From Merluccius polli (Eukaryota; Chordata; Actinopteri; Gadiformes; Merlucciidae), in contig JAOPHQ010002004.1 in the NCBI GenBank assembly GCA_030340625.1, positions 67,001-131,000 on the forward strand: a stretch of DNA of 64,000 nucleotides, read 5' to 3'. A model generated the notes under the pieces. It had not been told where the DNA came from and did no database searches. It saw nothing but the letters and a program-made list of their open reading frames with translations. Numbering within the stretch: position 1 is the stretch's first letter; each line of letters starts with the position of its first letter. Shown here piece after piece: positions 12,225 through 30,517 of this stretch. The position numbers were made by a program, and so were the translations under genes.

Positions 12225-14564
12225 ATGGCTGCGGCCTCTGAAGACCCCCGCCCGGTCTCCGGCCCGGGTCCCAAGGTACCAGAGAGCTCCCATCAGGCTC
12301 CGGGGTCATCCGACCTGAGCCCAACTCTCTCTGACTCGGCCAACCACTGCAAGCGGCCGCAAGCACAGGGGTGCACAGGTATGGCAGTGTATAAAGCGTG
12401 TGCCCGAAACGACTCCTGCATGCTCCTCCAGCTCCTCCGGCACGGGGTCACAAGGGAGGCAGTGATGGAGGTGGACATCAATGGATGGGTAAATATATGC
12501 ATAATGGTCGTATTCAGTCACATCATTGCTGTTCACTGTTGGCCTACAGGGGTTTTCACTTTGGCGTAGGGCAGGGCAATATATCGATATTATCGTGATA
12601 TGAGACGAGATATCGTCTTAGATTTTGAATATCATTATATCGTGACATGGCAAAAGTGTTGTCTTTTCCTCGTTTTAACTGCGGCATTACAGTAAAGTGA
12701 TGAAAAAAATAAGAAAATACTTTTCATTTGTCAAGTATTTAATTCACACAGGAGTATACAAAAATAGGCTTTCCCATGTTATTTTATATAGTTATTTTAT
12801 ATAGACTATTTATTTAGAAAACATGCTATATCATGTTATATATCGTTATAGAGATATTATAAGACTGATATCGGGATAGAAGATTTGGGCCATATCACCC
12901 AAAGTGCCAAAGTAGAGCTTACTTTGTAGCGTTTCGTCATTGTTTGTTTTCTTTACTCTTTTTAACAGAATGGCTTAATGTTGGCATGCCGTAAAGGCTA
13001 TCTGCAGATTGTGTATGCGCTTCATAACTGCCCCTACCTGGACGTCAATTTACAAGACAACGAAGGCAACACTGCATTGATGATTTCGTCGCAAGCAGGT
13101 ATGTCCCTTCGAGGTCTCCTTTGATGGAGGCAAAATTGACAATTCAGCTTCAACTGCAGCTTTTACCATGCCTAACGGCCCACCGAGCGGGTACGCTGGG
13201 GACACTGGCGATCAATCTTTCGGCTGGGAGTCAAACACTCTGCCGCTGACGTGCCCCTTTTAACTCTGAACTGTACTTCCTGCTCCTTGGCAGGTTATGT
13301 GAGCACAGTGATGTATCTCCTGAACTACTACCCTGGTGTGGACACTGAAATAAAGGATTGCCGAGGGTTCACAGCTCTCATCAAGGCTGCGATGAAAGGC
13401 CGCAATGACATCGTGGCCATCCTGATCATGGCCGGTACGTAGGGTTCCCACCTCTAACTTGTCCAACGCATATAACGGTGATGAGTTGGCCTCGTTCCCT
13501 GCTTGACTCTGGTAGTCTGGTCTCCACTCGCTCTTCTTGCTCCCACTGAAGGAGTGATGTCAGGGATTTGGAAGGACATTAGTGACCCTAAGCCTTCTCT
13601 GCGCTAATCTTAGACCGAGTAGTAGGGTGGACAGATTGGCCGTTTCAAGTGCTATTTTCAATCTCTGCACATTGCAATTCTTCTATGGACTGATATGTTG
13701 TGTTTTACAATATGACCCATTTGTGTATGTGCCATGATAAAGTATGAAGTATGAAATAACCTACTCATACCTCTAACCCCCCCCACCACCACCACCACCC
13801 TCTTTCTCACTGTACCTTCTTACTTTGCAGGGGCCGACATACACACAGTGGACTCCGCTAAGGGTAAATGCGCTCAGGAATGGGCACAGACAACTGGACG
13901 TCATGAAACGTTAGAGCGAATTCAGCGTCTGATGCTGCGGCCCAGAGCCGAGCAGTGCTGCGAGAGTTACGCCCCAGAGTGGGCGGGGCTCCTGGCTAAA
14001 GCCAGGTCCGACAGGGGCGCCAGGGAGAAGATCACCCGGCGCATCAAGCACACCTTCGGCTGCAGAACCACACAGGAACCGCAGGATGACGGAGCATTGG
14101 ACCTCATGGTGCGCATGACCAGTGGCATCCGCAGCCCCCTGATCGCCACCGGCTGCCAGCCGCTCTGCCCCAGCAGCCCCCCGGAAGTGGGCAAGAGGCG
14201 CCTGGCTGTCCCAGAGCTGGTGCAGATACACACAGACAAGGTGCTGAGGAGCAGCGCCGTGAGTCACAGCTGTAACTTGGAGTCCTCCGAGGCTTCCTGC
14301 AGCCAATCGGAAGTGCTACCTTCCATTTCCTGTTGTGATGAGCGCGAGAGGCGCGGCAGCATCCTGTCGCTGGCCTCCACCAAGGTCAACGCCCTCCTCC
14401 CCCGCGGCCTGGCCAGGAGGAACAGCGTGTCCCCCTCCTGCTGTATCCCCGACATTAACGTCAGCAGCTCTGGGGAAGCAACGCCAAAAAGGGAAAACCA
14501 GACAATGAACCAAGATGGCTATTTGGGGCCACCCACGTGGAAGTATAAGAAGAGGAAAAAATAG
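12225..14564 (+). CDS. ankrd33: ankyrin repeat protein of the ANKRD33 family
   Basis: Four exons: 12225-12488, 12969-13098, 13294-13434 and 13831-14564, 422 residues in all, with consistent phases (0, 1, 1). Ankyrin repeats occupy about residues 50-200, with family-like blocks NGLMLACRKGYLQIVYAL, NLQDNEGNTALMISSQAGY, GFTALIKAAMKGRNDIV and AGADIHTVD. The C-terminal region keeps the family's VGKRRLAV block and ends in a basic WKYKKRKK tail. Human ANKRD33 (PANKY) is a photoreceptor-enriched repressor of CRX targets; that role here is inference. Being directly upstream of acvr1b matches the human ANKRD33-ACVRL1-ACVR1B neighbourhood, which favours ANKRD33 over its paralogue ANKRD33B. The start ATG sits 49 bases into an exon that begins after ttgcag at 12175, so a noncoding first exon is likely. 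Poly(A) signal at 14614. Confidence 0.85.
12566..12905. mobile_element. nonautonomous DNA-transposon-like repeat in ankrd33 intron 1
   Basis: The stretch opens with gggcagggcaatatatcg and closes with gggccatatcaccca, with many TATCG motifs between. This is the look of an abundant fish repeat whose ends read GGGCAATATATCG and ATATCGCCCA. Terminal repeats are imperfect and no target duplication is clear. Family assignment is from memory of its appearance. Confidence 0.5.
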
Positions 14565-14613
14565 AAGAAGAAATCAGATGAAGACAAGTCGGAAAAGGAT
14601 AAGAGATACATTT

Positions 14614-14619
14614 AATAAA
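14614..14619 (+). promoter_or_regulatory. poly(A) signal of ankrd33
   Basis: AATAAA 50 bases after the ankrd33 stop, followed by a second AATAAA-like run. It gives a very short 3' UTR. Confidence 0.6.
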
Positions 14620-14783
14620 ACGTAAAATAAAATCATGTTATGATGAACTGCCAAAGTATTTAAGTCATATCCAAACAGTACCAAAGCACAATACAGTATA
14701 TTTTAAATGTAATTGTCGCTACTGCCAATATTTCTTTATGGACACAAATGGTTATTTTGCAAAACATGAGTTTCCTTGAGAAG

Positions 14784-14971
14784 AACAGAAGAACACTTCA
14801 CATATCTATTAAATGAGACAGGTGCGTATAGGGACGAGCAACAAAAGTTGCAAAACATGTATTTCAGTGCAAGACCTTCAAAATGCCTGATGAAGGTCTA
14901 GCACCGAAACGTCGTAAATAAATGTATCATTGCAAGTCAGATAGTATGCAGGAGGGTTTTTTGCAACTTTT
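14784..14971. mobile_element. 188-bp inserted element with 14-bp target duplication
   Basis: The insert is flanked by exact direct repeats gtttccttgagaag at 14770-14783 and 14972-14985, as expected of a target-site duplication. Inside, an inverted repeat aacaaaagttgcaaaa lies near both halves (about 14841 and 14958). A ctgatga (14887-14893) followed by accgaaac (903-910 of this kilobase) resembles the core of a hammerhead ribozyme. Short inserts with such cores and variable target duplications are known from Penelope-like elements; the assignment is inference. Confidence 0.6.
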
Positions 14972-15434
14972 GTTTCCTTGAGAAGTAAAGGCTGTGCCAC
15001 CAAAATCCATTTTGCACAGAATTTATAAATGTTAAAGGAAGTCTAATGTGAACCATTATTTTCATATGTGACAGAATAAAGACTGTTTTAGTTTCATTTA
15101 GCTGAAGGTATGATTTATTCAATGTAAGTATACTATGATTGTATTTTCCCAATATCATTTGGTTTCATTATTTATTTGTATTTAAGTTTTTCCACACCAA
15201 AATCTGTACTCTATTTGTATGCATTTTTGTCTGCTTCAAATTATGTTTGTAAGTCAAGTAGGCTTAAAGCCTCTCTGTCCTGTCAAATTATCAAAGAAAA
15301 CTTGAATAAAGGTGCATTAAATAGTATTATTATAGTATAATGAAGCTAATAGTGGTGAAACAAAGTTCTTGTTTCAGCTCGGCATGACATAATAGAGGAA
15401 CATGTTAATTTCTCATAGATAAAATGCTATGAAT

Positions 15435-15506
<72 letters not shown>

Positions 15507-15911
15507 TACCTGAATACATTCCAATAATCCAAGCAAAGCAATAAACAATAATAATAAACAATTTGGTATAAACTAAACTAAATAAAAAAGGTCAAATCCA
15601 TGTGGAAGAAAAGCTAAGCACTCACACACAATACATATAAACTCATTTTCACAATAAAAAAAAAAATATATATATATATTGCTGATAAAATGAGCACATT
15701 GAAAAACATCAAAGAAAATCCCACAAGATTTGTTTTATTAAAAACATTTTTTTTTTTAAAGCTGCCTGTTTTGAATATGACCTAGCTCCTGAGGTCCTGT
15801 GACAACGCCTCTTCCCCCGGTGTGACCCGTGAAGCAGCCAGTCTGCTGCTGCCTGCTGGCGGAGCATGTAAGCCCAGCCAGTGCAGTGTGACTGTGGCTG
15901 CCTGGTTGTCA

Positions 15912-15943
<32 letters not shown>

Positions 15944-16013
15944 CCAGCACACCGCCGCTGGGGGAAACACACAAAAACACAGACTAATGACATGCATTGG
16001 GAATTGGCGGATC

Positions 16014-22011
<5,998 letters not shown>

Positions 22012-25000
22012 GCCCCGTGAACACAGCACTAAGGATCACTTACAATCTGGTGGAAGGACGGCTTCCTGCTCACCCTACGGGATGCGGTAGCGGAGAACAG
22101 GCGAGCCTTTGGAAAGAAAGTGAAAGCCGGTGGCTCTGTACATTTTCACTCGATAAACACTCCTGCCAGTTCCGAAGCCCTTAAAATGGAGTTTCTTGAA
22201 GCCCTACCTCGTTTACCCGGCCAAACTACTGAATGCACCTATCCTGTCCCATCCTCTGTCCTCTACGCCTCTTACTAACAAGACTGCAGGCTCCCACAAA
22301 CATTTTCTTTTACATGAATAGACTACAAAGGTATGCAATGGATAGCAGGATGTTTAAATAATATCATTTTCTTTTTAATAATCCACCCACCCCTCCCTTT
22401 TTAAAACAGCTCACTCTAACTCATCAAGTGAGGTCAACTTGTGTACTTCATTGTAATTGTCATAGGTTCCTTTTGATCTCTTCTACATTATACAGGCGCA
22501 CGGTTCATTAGCAACACACTGGATAGTTTATTAAATAATCAAGTTCTGCCCGGCAACAGTTTTCCACTGGAAGCTATTTACCCTGTTGGCATGTGCAATG
22601 CGGTGGAGCCTCCCAGTGTATATGCTGACCCCAGGTCTGTCGCTAGGGTCTTATCAGGTCTAAGCACTGCCGGCGTTCGCACCTGTGATCATGTGCCCAG
22701 AGCCTTTTGCCATAAATCGTTGTGATCCTCAGGTGACTAGACTACTTTCTGATCCACAACCTTGCTTTTTGTGACATGTCAAAACCAAAAACTATAAATC
22801 AAACAAAGCTGACTTGAGTTCAAGGAAAAGCGAGACGCATAGTAGCATAGCACTGGCTGCTCATAGCCATGCCAAGGACACGATATGTCTCGTCTTTCAA
22901 AGTGTCCCCTAAAGAGACACTCTTTCTCCACCTACCGTTTCTATATAAACATTACCCCGAAGAGAGGGTAGGAAAATATCCACTCCTGATTAGATGTGCT
23001 TTTTTGCCATACTTAACACACTCCAAACACACTCCAGTAAGTTAAAGAAAATAGACTGTTTACTTTATGTTGTCTGAGCACATGCCTGTGTTTCAGCTTG
23101 AGGCACCCAAAACCATACATGTTGTACATAGATGATGTATATATATATTCAATTTATGATTTGATGGTCCTTTGGTATTTAGATCAATTGGTGGATTATC
23201 CTTTGATACTCTCATCTCGAAAAATGTATTGTTGCTCTCCTTAATCGATTGATGCACCAATGTACTTTTGTGACAACCTCCAACACTACTGCATTTAGTC
23301 ACTGCAAAAATGTTATGTTGCTTATCATGTTTGTGTCCATCCATCGATCCTTATGTTATTCCAGTTCCAATCCACCACAAAATACCTCGCTGTGTTCAAA
23401 CTGTTGGTATGTCTTTTTTTTTTTGGGTGCACTGTGGTAAACAGAAAAAGGTACTGCTGATGTAAAGTCTTTAGCATATTATTTATAATATTCTGTCCTC
23501 ATGCTGTGAGTTCTTATGAAATACTTTTAAGGTGCACACTAATCTGACGGTGACAGACTGACTAAGTTCTCATACTGCAACACTGGCCACAGTGTTTATT
23601 CAAGATTGCATCACTGAAAGGTGAGATTGTTTATATAAACCATGCCTATCGGTTGTATTACTCTGAATCATGCAGCAGTCTTGATTAGATGTAAGAAGAT
23701 CTGATATTTCTTACAAGTCCTTGGAAAATATGTTTGTGTAGCACTAACTGTAACCTTATTTGTAAAACCTAACTACTACTGAATCATCTCATTGGTGTCT
23801 CACATGAACTAGTATTTATTTATGTTAGAATGTCATGCTTTACCTGCACTGTGTTTTGTTTTGCACACATTTTTAGAGGTATAGTCAGTGGCTAATGCAG
23901 TTGTTTTAGCTGGGAAAGGGGCCCTAAGAGTTGTCTCTCCTGTTCTAGTAAATGTCAAAATTATCAATACCCAAATGTGTAAAATAAAAAAATGTCTTGC
24001 CTAACAACTTGGTGGTTTATCTTTTTAAATAATATTTCAAGTACACTTGCCATGAGAAGAGATGCTACTCATATATTACTCAAAAAACAATTGATCTAAG
24101 TCTCTACAATAGACATTGTACTTACATTATTGTAGTATTGAACATATTTGAATTTCCATGAAAAATGAAAATGTACTACGGGTTGGCAATTAATTTCCAT
24201 TTCCTCATATGGTCAATACACATCCCTTGGTATCTTTTGGTGGGTTATTATTCATTATGCTATTTACTGGGTTTCTACCCATTATTAAAGCATATTGTAA
24301 CAGAAATATCAACTGAATATCAAATGTTCATCTTCTCAGTTTCTCTTAATTGCTCCTGAAATAGTTTCACGAGCAGTACATAAGGGAGGAGTGTTTGCTT
24401 CAAATGTATTTTTAGTAGTCAAAACAATTAGCATGGATCAGCATTCCCATGTTAAAAATATACTTTAAAGCTAAACCAAACTTAGCATGTGTGAGAAGAC
24501 AATCAGGTTGTTTATTGCAAGAGGGTGTCTTATTGTATACTGCTGCTGTCTTGGCAAGGTATCTTGTAGAAGGGATAACTTCGGTATAGAACTGTATTTC
24601 ACCTTCAGTTAATCAGCATTCAACTCAAATTGTAGAATGCTACAAAGCCATCCTCCATTTAGCAGAAGAAATGCCATCCCTGTTGAGGTTGTGTGGAACG
24701 TTAACAAGACAATAACCCTGAATGCCATTCTTTAAAGCTTTGCCAAACCCAAGTAGGTGAATCAAGTGCTGACTTGTGTGTTTATTTCCCCTTCAGTCTT
24801 TCACCCCAGGGCTGAGAGAAAGATACAATGGTGTAGCGCTATAAAACAGTAACAATGTACAGCAGCTCACATTCTGCGTCATGTAGAATCTAAGCATTTA
24901 GAAAACAGTATAACTACAGGCCCACGAAGGCCAGAACCCATAATGAAATGAGGGAAAGACAACTAGTGCCAACTCATCAACAGAATAGCCGAGGGACAGC

Positions 25001-26165
25001 TATTTATTATCCCAGCTGGGCAGGCCAGCTCAGGAGTACATATTCACCTAACAAGGGGAAGTGCAGCTAAATGATCAGCCGTTTAACCTTCTAATATTTC
25101 ACTAATGTTAATGAGACACTCTATTACGACTCAATCATAAATCAAGTAAAGTCAAAGAAAGAAAATCTGAAGAAACAATGAGCAGACAATCCCTTTAATT
25201 CCCAGCACTGGGCCTATGACATAGTAATACAAGCCAAGTGTTATTTTACTGCTTCAGCAACAGAGATGATGTCATTACAGGAAGAATGATACCTGCACTG
25301 TATGTATGTATATACACACACATATATACATATATACATATATACATACATATATATACATATACACAGATTGGTTCAGTCATGTTTTAAACATACATGG
25401 GACATCATAAAAACCAAATAAATAACCAGTGTTTGTGCATTGAAAGATATCACAAATATAAATCAGAAAAATAGTATATCTAAAGGCAAATCTACATACA
25501 CAATTAATAGACTTCACTTTGAGCACATGATTTGCCATGGGACTGGAGTTTTAAATAAGTAAGCTCGCAGTCAGACTGCACACTAGAATGTGATCAGTAC
25601 AATGAGACATAGCTGACAAGCAAGACAGGCCTCTAAGAATGTCGCTGGAGCTGTTCAAGCATGTTCTCTCAAGTGTGCTTAACATGATCCTTGCACCAGC
25701 TAGATGGGCACCTATGAATTATACCACATACAAATTTACACAATAAATGCTACCTGAAATGGGTAGTGCTGGTGATTTCCATGTGCTGGCCTATGTCTCG
25801 GTACACAAAACAAGTAGATCGTTTTTATCAAGTTGTAGCAGTATATGCGGTCCACTACATCACACCAGCCTGCAGTGAAAATGGGAAATGATGTTGGGCA
25901 ATTCTGAACATCTTGTGCGTTATATTTTGAGTTGCTATGTTTTTGGTGCCTTCTGAATTAGCTTGATTAAAAAGAAGAAAAAAAAAAAACAGCCTACAGG
26001 TCATTGCGAAAAATAGTATTGCTGGATTGATAATAAATGATAATGGAATTAATTGTAAATAGAAAGAGAGCGAGAGAAATACCCATGTTTAAAACATAGA
26101 CACAATGTGCTGTGGTAGTTCCCCTCTCACGTCAAGAGCCATACATGTTCCCTTGGTTTCAGTCT
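22012..26165. other. convergent intergenic region with acvr1b and prkag1 3' UTRs
   Basis: The likely acvr1b 3' UTR runs about 2 kb to AATAAA at 23983-23988. The likely prkag1 3' UTR runs from 26165 down to an AATAAA on the minus strand (TTTATT at 24781-24786). About 0.8 kb between these tails shows no gene. A TA/CATA-rich patch lies at 25305-25372. Confidence 0.6.
23983..23988 (+). promoter_or_regulatory. likely poly(A) signal of acvr1b
   Basis: AATAAA followed by an A-rich run, about 2 kb after the stop. Other, weaker signals exist between, so the long 3' UTR is an inference. Confidence 0.4.
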
Positions 26166-29100
26166 TCAAGAAGTCCCTGCAAAGGAACATTAAGTTACTA
26201 AGTTAGAAATTATGTCTCATGATGTTGATTATAGGCACTCTCCAATTCGGTTTACTGCTTTGATTAAGAAGTGAAGATTTGAGGCCAACATAGATCCAAC
26301 ATGGCTGGAGATGGAGATCCTTACCCTCCTCGCTGTTAGTGAGCACAAGTGCCTGTAGTATGTCAGAGAGGGAGACTATGCCCCTCACCACCTCTTTCTC
26401 GTCCACCACCACCAACCTGTGCACCTGAGAGAACAAGAGGAAAGTCCACGAATCACTTACACAAAAATGGACATAAAGTGTATGCTTTCTAATGTCTGCC
26501 TGACAAGGGGAGGGGGGGGGGGGGGGGGAGGGGGGGGGGTCTGCTCACCTCCGCCTCTACCAGTCTGTTGATGATGGCCTGCAGTGTCTCATGTCTGTTG
26601 CAGGTCAGCACACCCTCAAAGTACTGAGAGCGGTGCTGTAGGGCTTTGGTCACAGTCACATCCAGGTTGTTGTACGTCTTCTCAGCTGCAAGATTCTGAG
26701 GGGGAAAATGGCCACACTCTTTTTTGAGAATAGTTGACTTCACAGCAGCTTACCACAGACCAAATTTTGTAGATTATTACGCAGTTTCTACAGTTTAATA
26801 ATCTAAAGTAATAGTAATGTAGAGTTTTGTAGTGTATTAGGAGTAATATTAAAACTATGATGGTTCATCTTTAAATAATTCTATAAATTACCTAAATGCA
26901 TGTATTATTTAAAATGCATAATGTGACGTGCTTAAGCTTCACAGGAAATGTTTACAAATTTTGAGGCAGAATTCGTTTGTGATTTGCTGATATGAACCTT
27001 TTTACAACAAGCACCAGTGGGACTTACTCATACATTATGGGGAAGTCAGACTTAGTGATACGTTATCAGAAATCATATCTGAGAACACCCTTGTAATATC
27101 CTGTTCTGCATTTCTAGATACACACACAAATGATTTTCCTTGCATTTAGTTTAATCTCATTAAACATTACATTAAAAATACAAAAATACAAACATGGTTG
27201 TTTATCATGCCATGGTAAAGGCATAGCATTATAGAATACTTACAATGACATCAAATTTAGAATAAATGTCCACCACTCGACCTGGAGACAAGGGAACAGC
27301 ACATCAGCATAGAGTGCAAACAACACTTGACCCTTGACTGAGAAGAGAGGCCTTCACGGTGGCCTTTATCCTCACATACCTTTGTCGTCCACAACAGGTA
27401 GGGCCGATACTCTCTGCTCAACAAAGATGCCCAGTGCCGTGTACAGGGGTGTGTCTGCTCGCACCACCGCTATGTTCTGGAACGTTCCGATGTTCAGTTC
27501 CTCTAAGGTTTTGTCTAAGAAAGCTGGTATGGGCATCTCCGATATCTAGCAAGCATAAGATGAAGACCACATAATGATTAAAAATTATAAACGCTTCATG
27601 AGTTTATTGTGATCAATCAAACACTGAGATGCTAAGAAATGTCATCTACTAAGCTGGACAGGGGGCTGTGAAAAACACTCACAAAAAGCTTGAGGAACTT
27701 CAGGATCCTCTTGTGTGTGAGAATATAAAGTGTATTGCCTGTCAAAGGGTCAATCACCGGCAACCTGTGGATTTTGTTCTTCAGCAGAGATGATACTGCG
27801 TCATACAAGCTGGGAGAGAAGAGGGAATGTTATAAAAGACAGTAAATGTCACATGTGGGAAAAGGATGAAGAATAGATCAATTAAGATAAATACCTAGCA
27901 TTGGGTGGTATGCTGACAAGAGGTTTGAAAGAGTCTTGGAGATACAGTTCTGTAAATAGAGTAAAGAACATGATTGTATATGCCCACAATTGGACTAAAT
28001 GGTCAGATATGCATCATTTGGAGTAAAACGTTTACCTCTCCAGGTCTCAATTTTGTGCTCTTCCAGCTCATAAATCTGGACCTTAAAATGTAACACCAAA
28101 AAGGTAAATTACTATTCATAATTGCATCATTAGTAAAACACTCAAAACAAACCATTTAGTGGTCCTAGTCTTACCAAAGGAGACTTGTAGTAGCGATGCA
28201 ATATGTTGATGAAGTCTGTGATAGTGAGCATACCTGCATGTATAAAGAGAAATGCAAGTCAATTTGTAACTAAAACAAAAAGTGTGTCCGTTTTGTTTTA
28301 GAGCATATATCCATATATAATTTGAAGTGAAAGCTGAAGGTATTTTTGGTCAATTATTCAGCAAGCTGGCATCAGTTAGTCCCAAACATAGCCTGCACTT
28401 CATTGACAATTAAATCATTATCATCAGTAAAATGTTTCACATTTTTAATTCACAATTTCAACATCATTACATAATATTTTGCAACCTTATTTGTGCAATT
28501 AGGCTGGAGCAAGTTTACTCATTATGGTAGCAAAATGATCAGTATGGACCGACCCATCAATAATTGAGTACAAATGGGTCAACCATTAGTTATCCCAGGT
28601 GTCTAACTTTGAAAAAACAAAAAGGCAAGCAAATGCCTTACCCACAAAGCACTGCTTCTTGCTATCCCACAGAGGTGCTGCTCTCACACCATTTGAAACA
28701 AGTGCAAAAAATGCCTTCTTGACCTGAAAAAAAAACAATTTACATGAACTACCCAACTGAAAACAAGGATCCATACAATAGAGATTCAAGTAATAACTCA
28801 CTTGAAGTGACGTATCAAACACCACCAATTTGGAGCTTGTAGGTACCAGGTCATAGCACCGGTGAGACTTCATAAATCGGGTGTACACATTATGCTCTGG
28901 GTCTGGATAAAAGAAGTTCAAGTCTTAGATGCACAGAACAACACAGAGTCAGACTCTTATGACAAGTCACCGGTAACTACCAATTCAGGGGCATAATATA
29001 CTAGAAAGATAAAATATGCTAGACAAAAATAAAGTTACAAATGAGAAAAATATACAAGAAAGCAAAAAGTATATTACAGAGTAAAACAAAAATTGCCAAA

Positions 29101-30044
29101 TAAACTAAATGCTGAGCAGCTCAACTGGTAGAGCAGGGCATTAACGTTGCCAGGGTCAGGGGTTCGAGTCCCGCTAACACGTATGCACTCACGGTATTGT
29201 AAGACGCTTCAGACAAAAGCGTCCACCAAATGACATGTACATATACATTTAAAAAAACGTGCAAAAGCCAAGTTATACGCAATGATGAGGTATTAAGTGA
29301 TTTAGGGTTAATAAAGTGACATGTGTATTATGAATGTAGGTCACAGGGAAGCGAAGGACTTTACAGTCACGACGTCAACAGGTACATGTTGTACCCCCAC
29401 ACTTTTAAGAAAAACGTGCAATGTAGTGAAGTAGGAGTCTAAATAATACCAATAATACCAATCATACCTTCCACGACTTGCTCTTTTTTGCTGTCCAGAT
29501 CATCGAGGGGAGCTGGAATCTAAAAGATAAAGTGATCCTATAGTTAGGTACGACAATCAAATTATAACGCAATAAAAGCCACGACTCGTCCAATAGCCTA
29601 CTTAATCCCACTTATCACAATGAGACGTGACCAAAGTAGGAGGTATTTATTCATAAGTTGTACAGGTTACAACACTGACAGTACACACCAACAGGCGAAC
29701 TTTAACCGGTCCGCTCAGCTGGGACTCAACCTGGCTGCTAGCGCCTCATCTGGGGGAGATAGTTACCTCAAGTGTCTCGCCGTTTAAATGTGCCCTTCAA
29801 ATAATTAAACGTAATCTCTTTAGTTTAGCTCTTACTACTGTCCCTTAGCTGTCCGTGTTGTTTACTACAGTGGTGGCTAGGCATGCAAGTAGGCTAGGTG
29901 AGTTTGAGGACGTTGTCCCATAGTGTGTCTTCTCCAAATGTGGCTAACCGCGGCTAGCGGCCGCTTCACGTTGCACAATGTTTACAGTGACATAGTCGCC
30001 ATCAAGCTCGGTTTAAATACAGTTGGGGGACTCACACACTCCAT
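26166..30044 (-). CDS. prkag1: AMP-activated protein kinase gamma-1 subunit
   Basis: Thirteen exons on the minus strand, 5' to 3': 30036-30044, 29468-29519, 28802-28902, 28642-28723, 28175-28233, 28036-28081, 27895-27949, 27683-27809, 27380-27545, 27244-27281, 26549-26695, 26325-26424 and 26166-26176. They give 330 residues against 331 in human, with all phases consistent. Four CBS motifs are present. Nucleotide-contacting blocks are visible: [29 protein letters not shown] and VHRLVVVDE. The protein is the AMP/ATP-sensing regulatory subunit of the AMPK trimer in cytosol and nucleus. The first coding exon holds only Met-Glu-Cys and the last only eleven bases (ending Gly-Thr-Ser-stop); both come from clean splice sites. 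The N-terminus is shorter and differs from the mammalian one. Its neighbour rheb/rhebl1 is also its neighbour in human. Confidence 0.95.
26509..26540. repeat. G-run in prkag1 intron
   Basis: Interrupted G tract (C on the coding strand) only a few bases from the donor of the exon at 26549-26695. The pyrimidine run gives a spurious poly-proline extension in the open frame. Confidence 0.8.
29110..29240 (+). mobile_element. tRNA-derived SINE fragment in prkag1 intron
   Basis: Pol III-type A box (agctcaactggtagagcag, 29119-29137) and B box (ggttcgagtcc, 29161-29171) are followed by tgtaagacgcttcagacaaa and agcgtccaccaaatgac. That tail is shared by many fish SINEs. The tRNA part cannot fold into a complete tRNA, so it is a SINE, lying opposite to the gene's direction. 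Confidence 0.8.
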
Positions 30045-30202
30045 GTTGCCTCCAGCGCCTTTGCCCCCCACACTTCAATTGGTCCCGATTGAGTTCAACG
30101 TAGGACCGCAACACGTCCCGATCTTGTTTCAAGCGGTTTCCAAACTTCAACTCTTTAGCTAGCGCTGCGGCTAGCAACGGACGCACTGCACGTAGCGCGA
30201 GC

Positions 30203-30305
30203 GTCCGGGACGCGACCAATAGGAGCGCAGCAGGCTCGTCTTACTTCCGCGTCGTCCGGGACGCGACCAATAGGAGCGCAGCAGGCTCGTCTTACTTCCG
30301 CGTCG
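30203..30305. repeat. 51-bp tandem duplication in the prkag1 promoter
   Basis: Two exact 51-bp copies (30203-30253 and 30254-30304) starting gtccgggacgcgaccaatag. Each carries a CCAAT box (in + orientation). They lie 160-260 bases upstream of the prkag1 start codon in a GC-rich segment that looks like its promoter. Confidence 0.9.
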
Positions 30306-30517
30306 CTGTGTAAATAAAAGGCCCGTGGACAGCGCGCTCGAGCGGCGGGTTCTGCGGCTGTTCCGCTTTCAGGGGATATTATTAATTATTAATATATTAT
30401 TTAAAAAGTTTTGAAGATAATGTTATATGGCTATTATTTTAATACGGTTGTCTGTCTTGGTATGCAGAAGCCCCCCCCGCCCTTAGTGTACATTTTGCCC
30501 ATACTTAATTATAATTT

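Larger units (their letters stand above)
14565..16013. other. intergenic ankrd33-acvr1b
   Basis: AT-rich spacer holding the 188-bp insert, a CA array (15437-15502) and, close to acvr1b, a CA array (15914-15942) probably within its promoter or 5' UTR. No additional gene was recognised. Confidence 0.6.

Noticed and set aside
12085..12318. A membrane-protein-like open frame starting MQIDKIEETG
   Set aside because: It begins inside the right arm of the hairpin, overlaps the ankrd33 start exon in another frame and has no homology.
29110..29172. A tRNA gene
   Set aside because: A and B boxes are present but the acceptor arm does not pair and a SINE tail follows, so it is a SINE head.
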